From positions 62,001 to 126,000 of the forward strand of contig NZ_SMFM01000001.1 of NCBI RefSeq assembly GCF_004349085.1: DNA of 64,000 nucleotides. Reading direction: 5' to 3'. Under the pieces are notes generated by a model that worked only from the letters and a program-made list of their open reading frames with translations, searched no databases and had not been told where the DNA came from. Numbering within the stretch: position 1 is the first letter of the stretch; each line of letters begins with the position of its first letter. The stretch is from Flavobacterium caseinilyticum. GTDB lineage: Bacteria > Bacteroidota > Bacteroidia > Flavobacteriales > Flavobacteriaceae. Shown piece by piece: positions 34,947 through 42,846 of this stretch. The position numbers and the translations under genes are program-made.

Positions 34947-37223
34947 GTGAAAAAATTATATGTGTTATTTATTTTTCTGATGTTTCAGTTTGGCTACGGC
35001 CAAGAAAAAACAAGTCTTTCGGGGTTTGTTTCATCAGGAAAAAAAAGAGTTTCGGAAGCTCGTGTTTTTTTAATTGGAACAAAATACGCTACCCAAACCG
35101 ATAGTTTAGGAAAGTACAGCATCGATACAATTGCTGAAGGAAGTTACAAATTACAAATTGTTGCAGAAGGTTTTCAAACTTTAAAAAAGAATATAACGGT
35201 CCTAAGTAATGAAAATAATATTCTGGATTTTGAACTTGCAAGTACTGAAAATCAACTCAACGAAGTCGTGGTTTCGGGAACTTTAAAAGCAGTAAAAAGA
35301 TTAGAAAGTGCTGTTCCAGTCGAAGTTTATTCTCCAGTATTTTTCAAGAAAAACCCAACAGCAAGCATTTATGAAGCCTTACAAAATGTAAATGGCGTAC
35401 GACCGCAACTAAATTGTGGTGTTTGCAATACAGGCGATATCCACATTAATGGGTTGGAAGGTCCGTATACTTTAGTTTTAATCGACGGAATGCCTATCGT
35501 GAGCAGTTTATCCACGGTGTATGGATTATCAGGAATTCCAAATTCGCTGGTAGAACGAATTGAAATCGTAAAAGGTCCCGCTTCCTCTTTATACGGCAGT
35601 GAAGCCGTTGGCGGTTTGATCAATATCATTACTAAAAATCCAACAAACGCTCCTTTATTCTCCGCTGATGTATTTTCCACTTCTTGGTTGGAAACCAATG
35701 TTGATTTAGGAGTAAAACTCAATGTTGGCAAGAAAGCAACGGCACTTATAGGTTTAAATTATTTCAGATACAATCAAAAAATAGACAACGACGGCGATAA
35801 TTTTACCGATGTCACTCTTTCGGATCGAATTTCCCTTTTTCAAAAATGGACGTTCGACAGAAAAGAAAATCGATTGTTTACCATTGCCGCGCGGGGAGTT
35901 TATGAGGATCGTTTTGGTGGCGATGTGCGCTGGGAGAAAAAACACCGCGGCGGAAACGAAATCTATGGCGAAAGCATTTATACCAAACGAGCAGAATTAA
36001 TTGGAAGTTACCAATTGCCTTTTCAGGAAAAACTGATGCTGTCTTTTTCAGGAAACGTTCATTTTCAAGACAGCCGTTACGGTACAACGAGTTACATTGC
36101 GAATCAAAAAATTGGATTTCTACAATTGACTTGGGACAAGAAAATAGGAAGTCATGATTTGCTCACCGGAATCGCCACGCGATATAATTACTACGATGAC
36201 AATACACCGGCAACTTCACAATTGGAAAACAATAACCCGGAAAAAACGTGGCTGCCGGGAATTTTTGTTCAAGACGAAATTACGTTTACTGAAAAACATA
36301 AGCTATTGCTGGGAATGCGTTACGATTACAACTCGTTTCACGGAAGCATCTTGACACCAAGAATCGCCTACAAATGGAAATTGAACGACAATAATATCAT
36401 TCGTTTGAATGCAGGAACGGGTTTTAGAGTCGTGAATTTATTTACAGAAGATCACGCTGCTCTGACAGGCGCTCGTGAAATTATCATCGCAAATAATTTG
36501 AAACCGGAACAATCCATAAATGCCAATTTAAATTATATCAAGAAGATAAATTTCGACAACGGAACCTTTATTGGAATTGAAACTTCGTTTTTTCATACGC
36601 GATTCAGTAATAAAATTGTTTCGGATTATGATACCAATCCCAACCAAATTATTTATGACAACATCAATGGCTACGCGATAAGCCAAGGAATCAGTACGAA
36701 TGTCGATTTCAATTTTCCGAATGGATTAAAGATTATCACTGGCGCTTCTTTGCTTGACAATAAAAACGTTGAAAATGGCCAAAAAGAAACACCTTTTCTA
36801 ACCGAAAAATTTACGGCAACCTGGAGTGTTTCGTATAAATTCCAAGCTATAGATCTGAATGTAGATTATACCGGAAATATGTATAGCCCCATGCGACTGC
36901 CTCTTTTAAGTGCTTTAGATCCTCGCACTCCGGAATCCCCTTGGTACAGTTTACAAAACATTCAATTCACGTATTCTGGTTTAAAGAACTTTGAATTCTA
37001 TGCTGGAATTAAAAACCTATTGAACTTTTTACCCAAACAAAACAATCCATTTTTGATTGCAAGAGCCAATGATCCTTTTGATAAAAATGTGACTTATGAC
37101 ACGAACGGTCAAGTGCTGGCAACGCCTCAAAATCCTTATGGACTGACGTTTGATACGACTTATGTTTATGGACCGAACCAAGGAATCAGAAGCTTTTTCG
37201 GACTTCGTTATACCTTAAGATAA
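34947..37223 (+). CDS. TonB-dependent receptor with N-terminal CarboxypepD_reg-like domain and a CGVC plug motif
   Basis: This outer-membrane receptor is about 758 residues from GTG 34947. The frame extends back to TTG 34923, but that would lie inside the -7 element, so GTG before the signal peptide (KKLYVLFIFLMFQFGYG, then Q) is chosen. A carboxypeptidase-like beta-sandwich (about 20-105) precedes the plug (about 112-225, with YTLVLIDGMPIVSSLSTVYG). The barrel ends IRSFFGLRYTLR. The plug has LNCGVCNTGD, a C157-x2-C160 pair rare in siderophore receptors. It is coupled to a thioredoxin-like gene and divergent from dtxR-zip, so it probably imports a metal or metal complex. Confidence 0.88.
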   Translation: MKKLYVLFIFLMFQFGYGQEKTSLSGFVSSGKKRVSEARVFLIGTKYATQTDSLGKYSIDTIAEGSYKLQIVAEGFQTLKKNITVLSNENNILDFELASTENQLNEVVVSGTLKAVKRLESAVPVEVYSPVFFKKNPTASIYEALQNVNGVRPQLNCGVCNTGDIHINGLEGPYTLVLIDGMPIVSSLSTVYGLSGIPNSLVERIEIVKGPASSLYGSEAVGGLINIITKNPTNAPLFSADVFSTSWLETNVDLGVKLNVGKKATALIGLNYFRYNQKIDNDGDNFTDVTLSDRISLFQKWTFDRKENRLFTIAARGVYEDRFGGDVRWEKKHRGGNEIYGESIYTKRAELIGSYQLPFQEKLMLSFSGNVHFQDSRYGTTSYIANQKIGFLQLTWDKKIGSHDLLTGIATRYNYYDDNTPATSQLENNNPEKTWLPGIFVQDEITFTEKHKLLLGMRYDYNSFHGSILTPRIAYKWKLNDNNIIRLNAGTGFRVVNLFTEDHAALTGAREIIIANNLKPEQSINANLNYIKKINFDNGTFIGIETSFFHTRFSNKIVSDYDTNPNQIIYDNINGYAISQGISTNVDFNFPNGLKIITGASLLDNKNVENGQKETPFLTEKFTATWSVSYKFQAIDLNVDYTGNMYSPMRLPLLSALDPRTPESPWYSLQNIQFTYSGLKNFEFYAGIKNLLNFLPKQNNPFLIARANDPFDKNVTYDTNGQVLATPQNPYGLTFDTTYVYGPNQGIRSFFGLRYTLR

Positions 37224-37690
37224 TGAAAAAAAATCTTTATTTACTGTTACTTTTATGCTGCGCAATTCCTGCTGGATTTGCACAGCTGCATTCGGTTTCA
37301 TTCGAAGAAATAGACAGTTTACAAACAATCGAAAAGAGAAAAACGATTGTTTTCATTCAAACCGATTGGTGCCAATTTTGTCATGCGATGAAAAACACCA
37401 CTTTCAAAAACGAGGAAATCATCAAGGAGCTCAACAAAACTTTTTATTTTGTTGATTTCAATGCCGAAGAAAAACGAATGGTAATCTTCAACAAAACCAC
37501 TTTTAAATTCAAACCTACGGGAAATAACTCCGGAATACATGAACTGGCCATCGCATTAGGAACAATAAATAAGCAACTGAATTTTCCTGTTTTATGTGTT
37601 TTGAATAGTGAAAACGAGATTGTTTTTCAGCACAACGGCTACTTAAAACCAAAAGAATTAAAGCTGATTTTAGCCAAACTAAAAGAATAA
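37223..37690 (+). CDS. Periplasmic thioredoxin-like protein
   Basis: This 155-residue protein has a signal peptide (about 1-20, ending AGFA, then Q). A thioredoxin fold has the redox motif W49-C50-Q-F-C53 (TDWCQFCHAMK) and a cis-Pro segment in NKQLNFPVLCVL. It resembles the exported DUF255/SoxW-like thioredoxins of Bacteroidota. Its ATG overlaps the receptor stop by one base (TAATG). Together with the CGVC pair in the receptor plug, a role in reducing cysteines of the receptor or of its metal ligand is an inference. Confidence 0.82.
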   Translation: MKKNLYLLLLLCCAIPAGFAQLHSVSFEEIDSLQTIEKRKTIVFIQTDWCQFCHAMKNTTFKNEEIIKELNKTFYFVDFNAEEKRMVIFNKTTFKFKPTGNNSGIHELAIALGTINKQLNFPVLCVLNSENEIVFQHNGYLKPKELKLILAKLKE

Positions 37691-37697
37691 AATTGTC

Positions 37698-37705
37698 TAT
37701 TTTTG
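37698..37705 (+). promoter_or_regulatory. Putative -7 element of the lycopene cyclase gene
   Basis: TATTTTTG fits TAnnTTTG; transcription would begin near 37712, making ATG 37727 the first usable start. No clear TTG is present at the right distance. Confidence 0.45.
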
Positions 37706-37726
37706 GGGCAAATGTCAAATTTCCAA

Positions 37727-38878
37727 ATGAAACACTACGATTATATTTTTACCGGCGCTGGATTATCGGCTTTGATGACCGTGTATAAAATGGTGCAATC
37801 TGGAAAATTTAAGAATAAAAGTATTTTGTTATTGGATGAAAACACTAAAAAAACCAACGACAGAACGTGGTGTTTTTGGAAAACCACTGATTCGGTTTGG
37901 GAACAATCTATTTACAAGAAATGGGATTCGGCGTTGTTTGCCAATGAAAACTTTCGCAGAGATTTAGACTTGCAACCGTATCACTATAATATGGTCAAAG
38001 GACTAGATTTTTACAACCAGGTATTTGATTTGCTTTCGAAACAAGAAAATATCACATTCGTGAACCAGAAAGTCTTGGAAATCGAAGAATCTGAAACAAT
38101 AATTCTGGTACAAACCGAAAGTGAATCTTTTTCGTGCTCGAAATTATTCAACAGTATTTACAACAAACACAAAGCAGAAAGTCAGACAAAATATCCAGTT
38201 TTACAACAGCATTTTATTGGTTGGTTTATCAAAAGCGAACAGCCCGTTTTCAATTCAGAGCAAGCAACTTTCATGGATTTTTCAGTGGAACAAAAAGGAA
38301 ATACGCGCTTTATGTACGTGTTACCCACATCAAAAACTGAAGCTTTACTGGAATACACCTTGTTTTCGCACCAGCATTTAAAAAAGGAAGAATACGAAAA
38401 CGAAATCCAGCAATACATCAAAAAACTTGGGATAACGAATTATGAAATTGTCGAAAAAGAGCAAGGCAGCATCCCGATGACGTGTTACCCTTTTTGGAAA
38501 GCAAATACTAAAAACGTACTCAATATAGGAACTTCCGGCGGTTGGACGAAAGCGAGCACGGGTTACACTTTCAAAAATTCTGATAAAAAATCAAGTGAAT
38601 TGGTTACCTTTCTGCAAAGGGAAACCGACTTCACAAAATTTCATAGAAAGACCAAATTCTGGTTTTACGATTTGCTTTTGTTAGACATTTTAGACCGAAA
38701 AAACGAGTTGGGCTCCCACATCTTTTCTTCAATGTTTAAAAAAGGAAATCCAACCTTGATTTTTAAATTTCTGGACGAGGAAACTACTTTATACGAAGAT
38801 ATTCAAGTGATTTTAAAATGTCCAAAAATGCTATTTATAAAAGCTATTTTTCATGTGGCTTTCAAGGCAATAAAATAA
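37727..38878 (+). CDS. crtY: Lycopene beta-cyclase
   Basis: This 383-residue flavoprotein closes the ends of lycopene to beta-rings, giving beta-carotene in the membrane. Landmarks are the FAD-binding N-terminus YDYIFTGAGLSALMTV, NDRTWCFW, MDFSVEQ, IPMTCYPFW and GTSGGWTKASTGYTF, all diagnostic for the CrtY/CrtL-like cyclases of Bacteroidota. ATG 37727 is chosen over 37712 because it directly precedes the Rossmann strand. No crtB, crtI or crtZ gene lies nearby, so the rest of the carotenoid pathway must be elsewhere. It has its own -7 element. Confidence 0.9.
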   Translation: MKHYDYIFTGAGLSALMTVYKMVQSGKFKNKSILLLDENTKKTNDRTWCFWKTTDSVWEQSIYKKWDSALFANENFRRDLDLQPYHYNMVKGLDFYNQVFDLLSKQENITFVNQKVLEIEESETIILVQTESESFSCSKLFNSIYNKHKAESQTKYPVLQQHFIGWFIKSEQPVFNSEQATFMDFSVEQKGNTRFMYVLPTSKTEALLEYTLFSHQHLKKEEYENEIQQYIKKLGITNYEIVEKEQGSIPMTCYPFWKANTKNVLNIGTSGGWTKASTGYTFKNSDKKSSELVTFLQRETDFTKFHRKTKFWFYDLLLLDILDRKNELGSHIFSSMFKKGNPTLIFKFLDEETTLYEDIQVILKCPKMLFIKAIFHVAFKAIK

Positions 38879-38935
38879 CAATCAAACTATAACAAAACTT
38901 TATAATTCAACTCCTGTTCTTGATTGTAAACTTTG

Positions 38936-38943
38936 TAACTTTG
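38936..38943 (+). promoter_or_regulatory. Putative -7 element of the bacilliredoxin gene
   Basis: TAACTTTG fits TAnnTTTG, 36 bases before the ATG. The upstream TTG (38920-38922) is only 13 bases away, so no good -33 element is seen. Confidence 0.45.
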
Positions 38944-38979
38944 CAACTCAAAATTAATATTGATTTAAAATAAAAAGAT

Positions 38980-39390
38980 ATGTATCCAGAAGAAATGGTA
39001 AAACCAATGCAAGCGGAATTAACAACTGCAGGTTTTCAAGATTTACATAGTGCTGAAGCAGTAGAAAACGCAATGAAATTAGAAGGAACAACGCTTGTAG
39101 TTGTAAATTCGGTTTGTGGTTGTGCTGCTAGAAACGCACGTCCAGGAGCAAAAATGAGTTTAGATGGCGCTAAAAAACCAGACCATTTAATCACTGTTTT
39201 CGCAGGAGTTGACAAAGATGCAGTTGATGCAGCAAGACAACACATGTTCCCTTTTCCTCCATCATCGCCAAGTATGGCTTTGTTCAAAAACGGAGAATTA
39301 GTACACATGCTAGAGCGTCACCACATTGAAGGTCGCCCAGCGGAACTAATTGCTGAAAACTTGAAAGACGCTTTCAACGAATATTGCTAA
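38980..39390 (+). CDS. BrxA/BrxB-family bacilliredoxin
   Basis: This 136-residue protein is of the YphP/YqiW family. The active site is [12 protein letters not shown] with C46-G47-C48. Family members remove bacillithiol from mixed disulfides on proteins (de-bacillithiolation); some Bacteroidota make bacillithiol. [32 protein letters not shown] is the family's C-terminal signature. The gene is monocistronic with its own terminator and is the last host gene before the AT-rich insertion. Confidence 0.93.
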   Translation: MYPEEMVKPMQAELTTAGFQDLHSAEAVENAMKLEGTTLVVVNSVCGCAARNARPGAKMSLDGAKKPDHLITVFAGVDKDAVDAARQHMFPFPPSSPSMALFKNGELVHMLERHHIEGRPAELIAENLKDAFNEYC

Positions 39391-39412
39391 TACCTGACAA
39401 TGAATAAAATTT

Positions 39413-39439
39413 AAAACCACGTCTCGGCGTGGTTTTTTT
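39413..39439 (+). terminator. Terminator of the bacilliredoxin gene
   Basis: AAAACCACG and CGTGGTTTT form a perfect 9-bp stem with loop TCTCGG, followed by a T-run. It is intact and lies five bases before the left repeat of the defence island. Confidence 0.88.
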
Positions 39440-39443
39440 ATTT

Positions 39444-39526
39444 GGAGCTATTTCCAGCTATTCGTTTCAATCTTTTTTCCCGCTAAAAAAGCGGATAAAA
39501 AAGGATTTCCACTGCTATCTGGGCTA
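39444..39526 (+). repeat. Left ~80-bp repeat flanking the defence island
   Basis: It begins GGAGCTATTTCCAGCT and ends CTGCTATCTGGGCTA. A small internal hairpin (CCGCTAAAAAAGCGG) sits in the middle. The same layout occurs inverted at 42620-42698: outer 16 bases identical, inner 15 bases differing by one. Related sequences with variable central hairpins are scattered in flavobacterial genomes. Confidence 0.7.
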
Positions 39527-39632
39527 AAAAAAATTTAGGTAGAAAAAGATTTATATATTTGATTTAATTAAATAGATATAGCAAATTAAAAAAATGTAAC
39601 AAAAGATAAATTTTAATAACTTCGCAATCAAT
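39527..39632. promoter_or_regulatory. AT-rich leader of the defence operon
   Basis: It contains TATATTTG at 39554-39561 (fits TAnnTTTG, no good TTG upstream) and TAACTTCG at 39615-39622, closer to the ATG at 39633. Either may drive the operon. No gene is seen. Confidence 0.4.
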
Positions 39633-40544
39633 ATGAAATATCCTTTAGAACAATTAACAGATACTGAATTTGAAAACCATGTAGCATTAATATGTAGTGA
39701 GATTTTAGGAATAGGTACTGTGATTTTTACTGATGGAAAAGATGGAGGAAGAGATGCTAAATTTTATGGGAAAGCAAATACTTTTCCAAGCAAATCTAAA
39801 CCATGGGATGGAAAAATTGTTATACAAGCTAAACATACGGATAAAATAAATGCCAGTTGTTCTGACAGTCCTTTCCAAACAATTTTAAAAAACAGTGTAT
39901 TACCAGCAATAAACAAACTAAAAACTGATAAAAAGATTGAATATTATTTACTGTTTACAAACAGAAAGCTTTCTGGTATTCAAGATGCGAAAATTGAAGA
40001 TGTTTTTGAAGAAAATACTGGAATAGAGAATAGATTAATTGGATTAGAAACAATTGAACTTTGGCTAAAACAATACCCATCTATCGCAAAAGCTTTAAAT
40101 CTAAATAAACTTTTACTACCTCTTAGTTTTGATGAAAATGATTTAAAAGAGATAATTAATTCTTTCAGTAAAATAGATAAGAAGAAAGGGGATTTACCAA
40201 AAATTCCAAAAAGAGATATTGAAAAGAAAAATGAAATAAATAATTTAAGTAAAGAGTATTTCAACAATGTCATTAAAAAAAATCTCATTTATTTAGATCA
40301 AATCAGGAATTTTTTAATGGATCCTATTAATTGGGAATATTTGAATAAATATGAAAATACAATTGATGATATAAATGAAGAAATCATTGTACACAGAGGT
40401 GAATTTGATAAATTTGATTTGATTTTCAACTATTTATATAAGTTTATAATTGAAAACAACACAGAATTAAAAAGCAACCGCAGTTTAGTTCGCCTTTTTC
40501 TTCATTATATGTATTATAATTGTGATATTGGTATTAATGAATAA
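39633..40544 (+). CDS. ABC-3C system effector with Mrr-like restriction endonuclease domain
   Basis: This is a 303-residue protein. Residues about 1-130 look like a PD-(D/E)xK nuclease of the Mrr type: an N-terminal helix with FENHVALICSEIL (E14), the acidic GGRDAKF (D41) and IVIQAKH (Q65-x-K67), giving E, D, Q-x-K. A middle part follows (ENRLIGLETIELWLKQYP), then a helical C-terminal domain (about 200-303) ending YYNCDIGINE, as expected for the ABC-3C-specific domain that docks to the other components. It probably cuts nucleic acid when the system is triggered. It is the first gene of a three-gene operon, three bases before the next. Confidence 0.78.
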   Translation: MKYPLEQLTDTEFENHVALICSEILGIGTVIFTDGKDGGRDAKFYGKANTFPSKSKPWDGKIVIQAKHTDKINASCSDSPFQTILKNSVLPAINKLKTDKKIEYYLLFTNRKLSGIQDAKIEDVFEENTGIENRLIGLETIELWLKQYPSIAKALNLNKLLLPLSFDENDLKEIINSFSKIDKKKGDLPKIPKRDIEKKNEINNLSKEYFNNVIKKNLIYLDQIRNFLMDPINWEYLNKYENTIDDINEEIIVHRGEFDKFDLIFNYLYKFIIENNTELKSNRSLVRLFLHYMYYNCDIGINE

Positions 40545-40547
40545 TCT

Positions 40548-40799
40548 ATGCTAAAACCAACAAAACATACAAACGTCAAATTTTCTGTAATATATATTGC
40601 GGGAAAGATATTATCGTTTCTAACAAAAGAAACTATAATTAAATATGACGATTTAAAAGAAATGTTAATTCACGAAATTGGAGTTAAATCAAAAAACAAT
40701 GTTGATTTCGCTTTAACTTTTTTATTTTCAATTGGCAAAATAGAATATTTAAAAAATATTGATGCTATAAAACTATTAAGCAACAACGATGAAGATTAG
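40548..40799 (+). CDS. ABC-3C system small middle component (MC6-like)
   Basis: This is an 83-residue protein. It starts MLKPTKHTNVKFSVIYIAGKIL, close to the L-x-P-T-K-H...S-x-x-x-x-G-x-x-I-L opening of ABC-three-component middle component 6, and is predicted as a small winged helix (IKYDDLKEMLIHEIG, FALTFLFSIGKIEYL). Middle components bridge effector and ATPase. It starts three bases after the effector and overlaps the ATPase by 11 bases, so stoichiometric coupled translation is likely. The length is within the family range. Confidence 0.78.
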   Translation: MLKPTKHTNVKFSVIYIAGKILSFLTKETIIKYDDLKEMLIHEIGVKSKNNVDFALTFLFSIGKIEYLKNIDAIKLLSNNDED

Positions 40800-42540
40800 T
40801 AAAATTTATTCTAATAAAAATTTTAAAAACATTGAGTTTAATGAAAAATTCAATGCAGTTGTTGCATTCATAGAAAGTGACAAAAAAGAAGATACCCATA
40901 ATTTAGGAAAGACTTCTTTAATAAGAGTCATTGATTTTTTACTTTTATCAAGTTTTGACAAAAATACAGATAAATTACTTGGAAATAATATTTTCATTGG
41001 ACAAGAGTTTTATGGAGAATTAAAATTAAATAACGGCAAATATTTGATAATAAAACGTTCCATCAATACACCCACTAAGATATCTTTTAAACTAAACGAT
41101 TCAAAACTAGATAATTTTAAACTAGATATTGATTGGGATGAAGAGCTACCATTAAAAAAAGCAAAGGCAAGATTAAATGATCACTTAGACTTTAACATCT
41201 TACCTAATTGGGATTATAGAAAATCAATAACTTACTTTTTAAGAAGTCAACAAGATTATTTAGACGTTTTTAAGTTAAATAAATTTAAAGGAAAAGATAA
41301 AGATTGGAAGCCTTTTGTTTTTGATTTACTTGGATTTAATGGTAATCTTATTTTAAATAAATTTGAAGTCGAAATAGAGATTAAAAACCTAAAGGAAAAA
41401 TTACAAACTTTAAAATTAGAAGCACAAATTGATACTTCTGAAAAAGATAGACTTGAAGGACTTTACGACATTAAAAAAAATGAACTTTCTGAAATTAAAA
41501 ACCAAATAGATAAGTTTAATTTTTTTAAAGAAGATATTCAAACAAACAAGCAACTTGTTGAAGAAATAGACGTAAGACTTCAAGCATTTAATACTGAAAG
41601 ATATAGGATTTCTTACGAAATCAATAAAATAGAATTATCATTATCTGATATAAATGATGATGTTGATGACAAAGCAATTAATAGTTTATTTGAAGAAGTA
41701 AATTTGTATTATCCGCAACAATTAAAAAAAGAGTATAATGATTTAATCAATTTTCAAAAATCATTAACCATTGAGCGTAAAAAATATCTTTTGGAAACTC
41801 TCACTGAATTAAAAACAGAATACACAGATTTAAACTTAAACATTAAAGAAATTGAATATCAAAAAGGAGATTTATTATCACTGTTAACTCAAAAAGATAG
41901 TTATTACAAGTTTAAAGAATATCAAAAAAAAGTAATTGGATTAGAAGTTGAGGTCGAAAGAATCAAAGATAAAATTAAAGCAATTGATAGTTCTTTAATC
42001 ATAGAAAATGATATTATAGAAAAGAAAGAATCAATAACAAATTATATTTTAACATTAAAAGAAGCTTTATCTCAAAGAAAGCATTCAAGTATTAATAAGA
42101 TATTTAATTCAATAATAAAGGAAATAATAGATACTAATGCTTTGATTTCTTTGAAATTAAACAATCAAGGAAATGTTGAGTTTAACGCTGATTATCAAAA
42201 TAAAATAGATTTATTAAAAACTTCTGAATCACAAGGTACAACTTATAAAAAATTGCTTTGTGTTGCATTTGACTTGTCATTGTTAGTTAATTTTTCAGAT
42301 AGATCATTTTATAAATTTGTGTATCACGATGGCGTATTAGAAGGTCTTGATGATAGAATAAAAATAAGATATATCAAACTCGCAAAAGAGTTTTGCGAGA
42401 AATACGATTTACAATATATTATTACCCTAATTGATTCTGATTTACCTAAAGATATGCCTAATTTAATTGAAGAAAATGATATTTGCCTAAGATTAAATGA
42501 TAAAGATAATAATGGGAAATTGTTTTTAAATAGTTTCTAA
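40789..42540 (+). CDS. DUF2326-type SMC-like ABC ATPase of an ABC-3C system
   Basis: This is a 583-residue protein. The N-terminal half-ATPase has a degenerate P-loop, THNLGKTSL (G40-K41-T42), as in DUF2326 proteins. A central coiled coil spans about 190-430 in two arms. The C-terminal DUF2326 half has the signature loop SESQGTTYKKLL (479-490) and a Walker-B-like strand FVYHDGVLEG (D514), then LQYIITLIDSDLP. It should bind nucleic acid as a sensor and gate the nuclease. It is very AT-rich, with codons such as AAA, ATA and TTA dominating, unlike the flanking genes. Confidence 0.82.
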   Translation: MKISKIYSNKNFKNIEFNEKFNAVVAFIESDKKEDTHNLGKTSLIRVIDFLLLSSFDKNTDKLLGNNIFIGQEFYGELKLNNGKYLIIKRSINTPTKISFKLNDSKLDNFKLDIDWDEELPLKKAKARLNDHLDFNILPNWDYRKSITYFLRSQQDYLDVFKLNKFKGKDKDWKPFVFDLLGFNGNLILNKFEVEIEIKNLKEKLQTLKLEAQIDTSEKDRLEGLYDIKKNELSEIKNQIDKFNFFKEDIQTNKQLVEEIDVRLQAFNTERYRISYEINKIELSLSDINDDVDDKAINSLFEEVNLYYPQQLKKEYNDLINFQKSLTIERKKYLLETLTELKTEYTDLNLNIKEIEYQKGDLLSLLTQKDSYYKFKEYQKKVIGLEVEVERIKDKIKAIDSSLIIENDIIEKKESITNYILTLKEALSQRKHSSINKIFNSIIKEIIDTNALISLKLNNQGNVEFNADYQNKIDLLKTSESQGTTYKKLLCVAFDLSLLVNFSDRSFYKFVYHDGVLEGLDDRIKIRYIKLAKEFCEKYDLQYIITLIDSDLPKDMPNLIEENDICLRLNDKDNNGKLFLNSF

Positions 42541-42619
42541 AAGAAATAAACTTTTTCATCCTACTCCAATCGCACCTATATACTGCAATTTTTTGCTAGT
42601 TATAATTAACACCTATGAC

Positions 42620-42698
42620 TAGCCCAGATTGCAGCGGCATCCTCTAGTTATAGCGATAGCGGAAACAAGAGATATAGCGAAAAGCTGGAAATAGCTCC
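42620..42698 (-). repeat. Right ~80-bp repeat flanking the defence island (inverted)
   Basis: On the minus strand it reads GGAGCTATTTCCAGCT at its outer end and CTGCAATCTGGGCTA at its inner end, matching the left repeat in inverted orientation. The centre differs in length and stem (CCGCTATCGC...). No target duplication is visible next to it. Confidence 0.7.
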
Positions 42699-42778
42699 TA
42701 AAAAAATAAACCATTAAGGTATTAAGGAAAATTAAGCGTCTATTTTTAATAATTACGAACCTTAGTTCCTCCAAAACT

Positions 42779-42809
42779 TTGCTCCACTAAACCTTTTTAC
42801 CTACTTTTG
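42779..42809 (+). promoter_or_regulatory. trhO promoter
   Basis: TTG 42779-42781, 20 bases and TACTTTTG 42802-42809 match the consensus; the ATG is 38 bases downstream. Confidence 0.65.
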
Positions 42810-42846
42810 CAAAAAATATATTTCTCAACTTAAAACTGTTTATAGC

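Larger units (their letters stand above)
42541..42846. other. 306-base spacer after the defence operon
   Basis: It holds the right repeat (42620-42698) and the trhO promoter (42779-42809). I find no gene, tRNA or clear terminator for the ATPase gene. Confidence 0.6.

Noticed and set aside
35369..35731. 120-residue minus-strand frame in the second TonB receptor
   Set aside because: Mirror frame of a well-supported coding region.
39444..42698. Composite transposon
   Set aside because: The flanking repeats encode nothing, and no transposase or target duplication is visible; only the inverted-repeat arrangement is reported.
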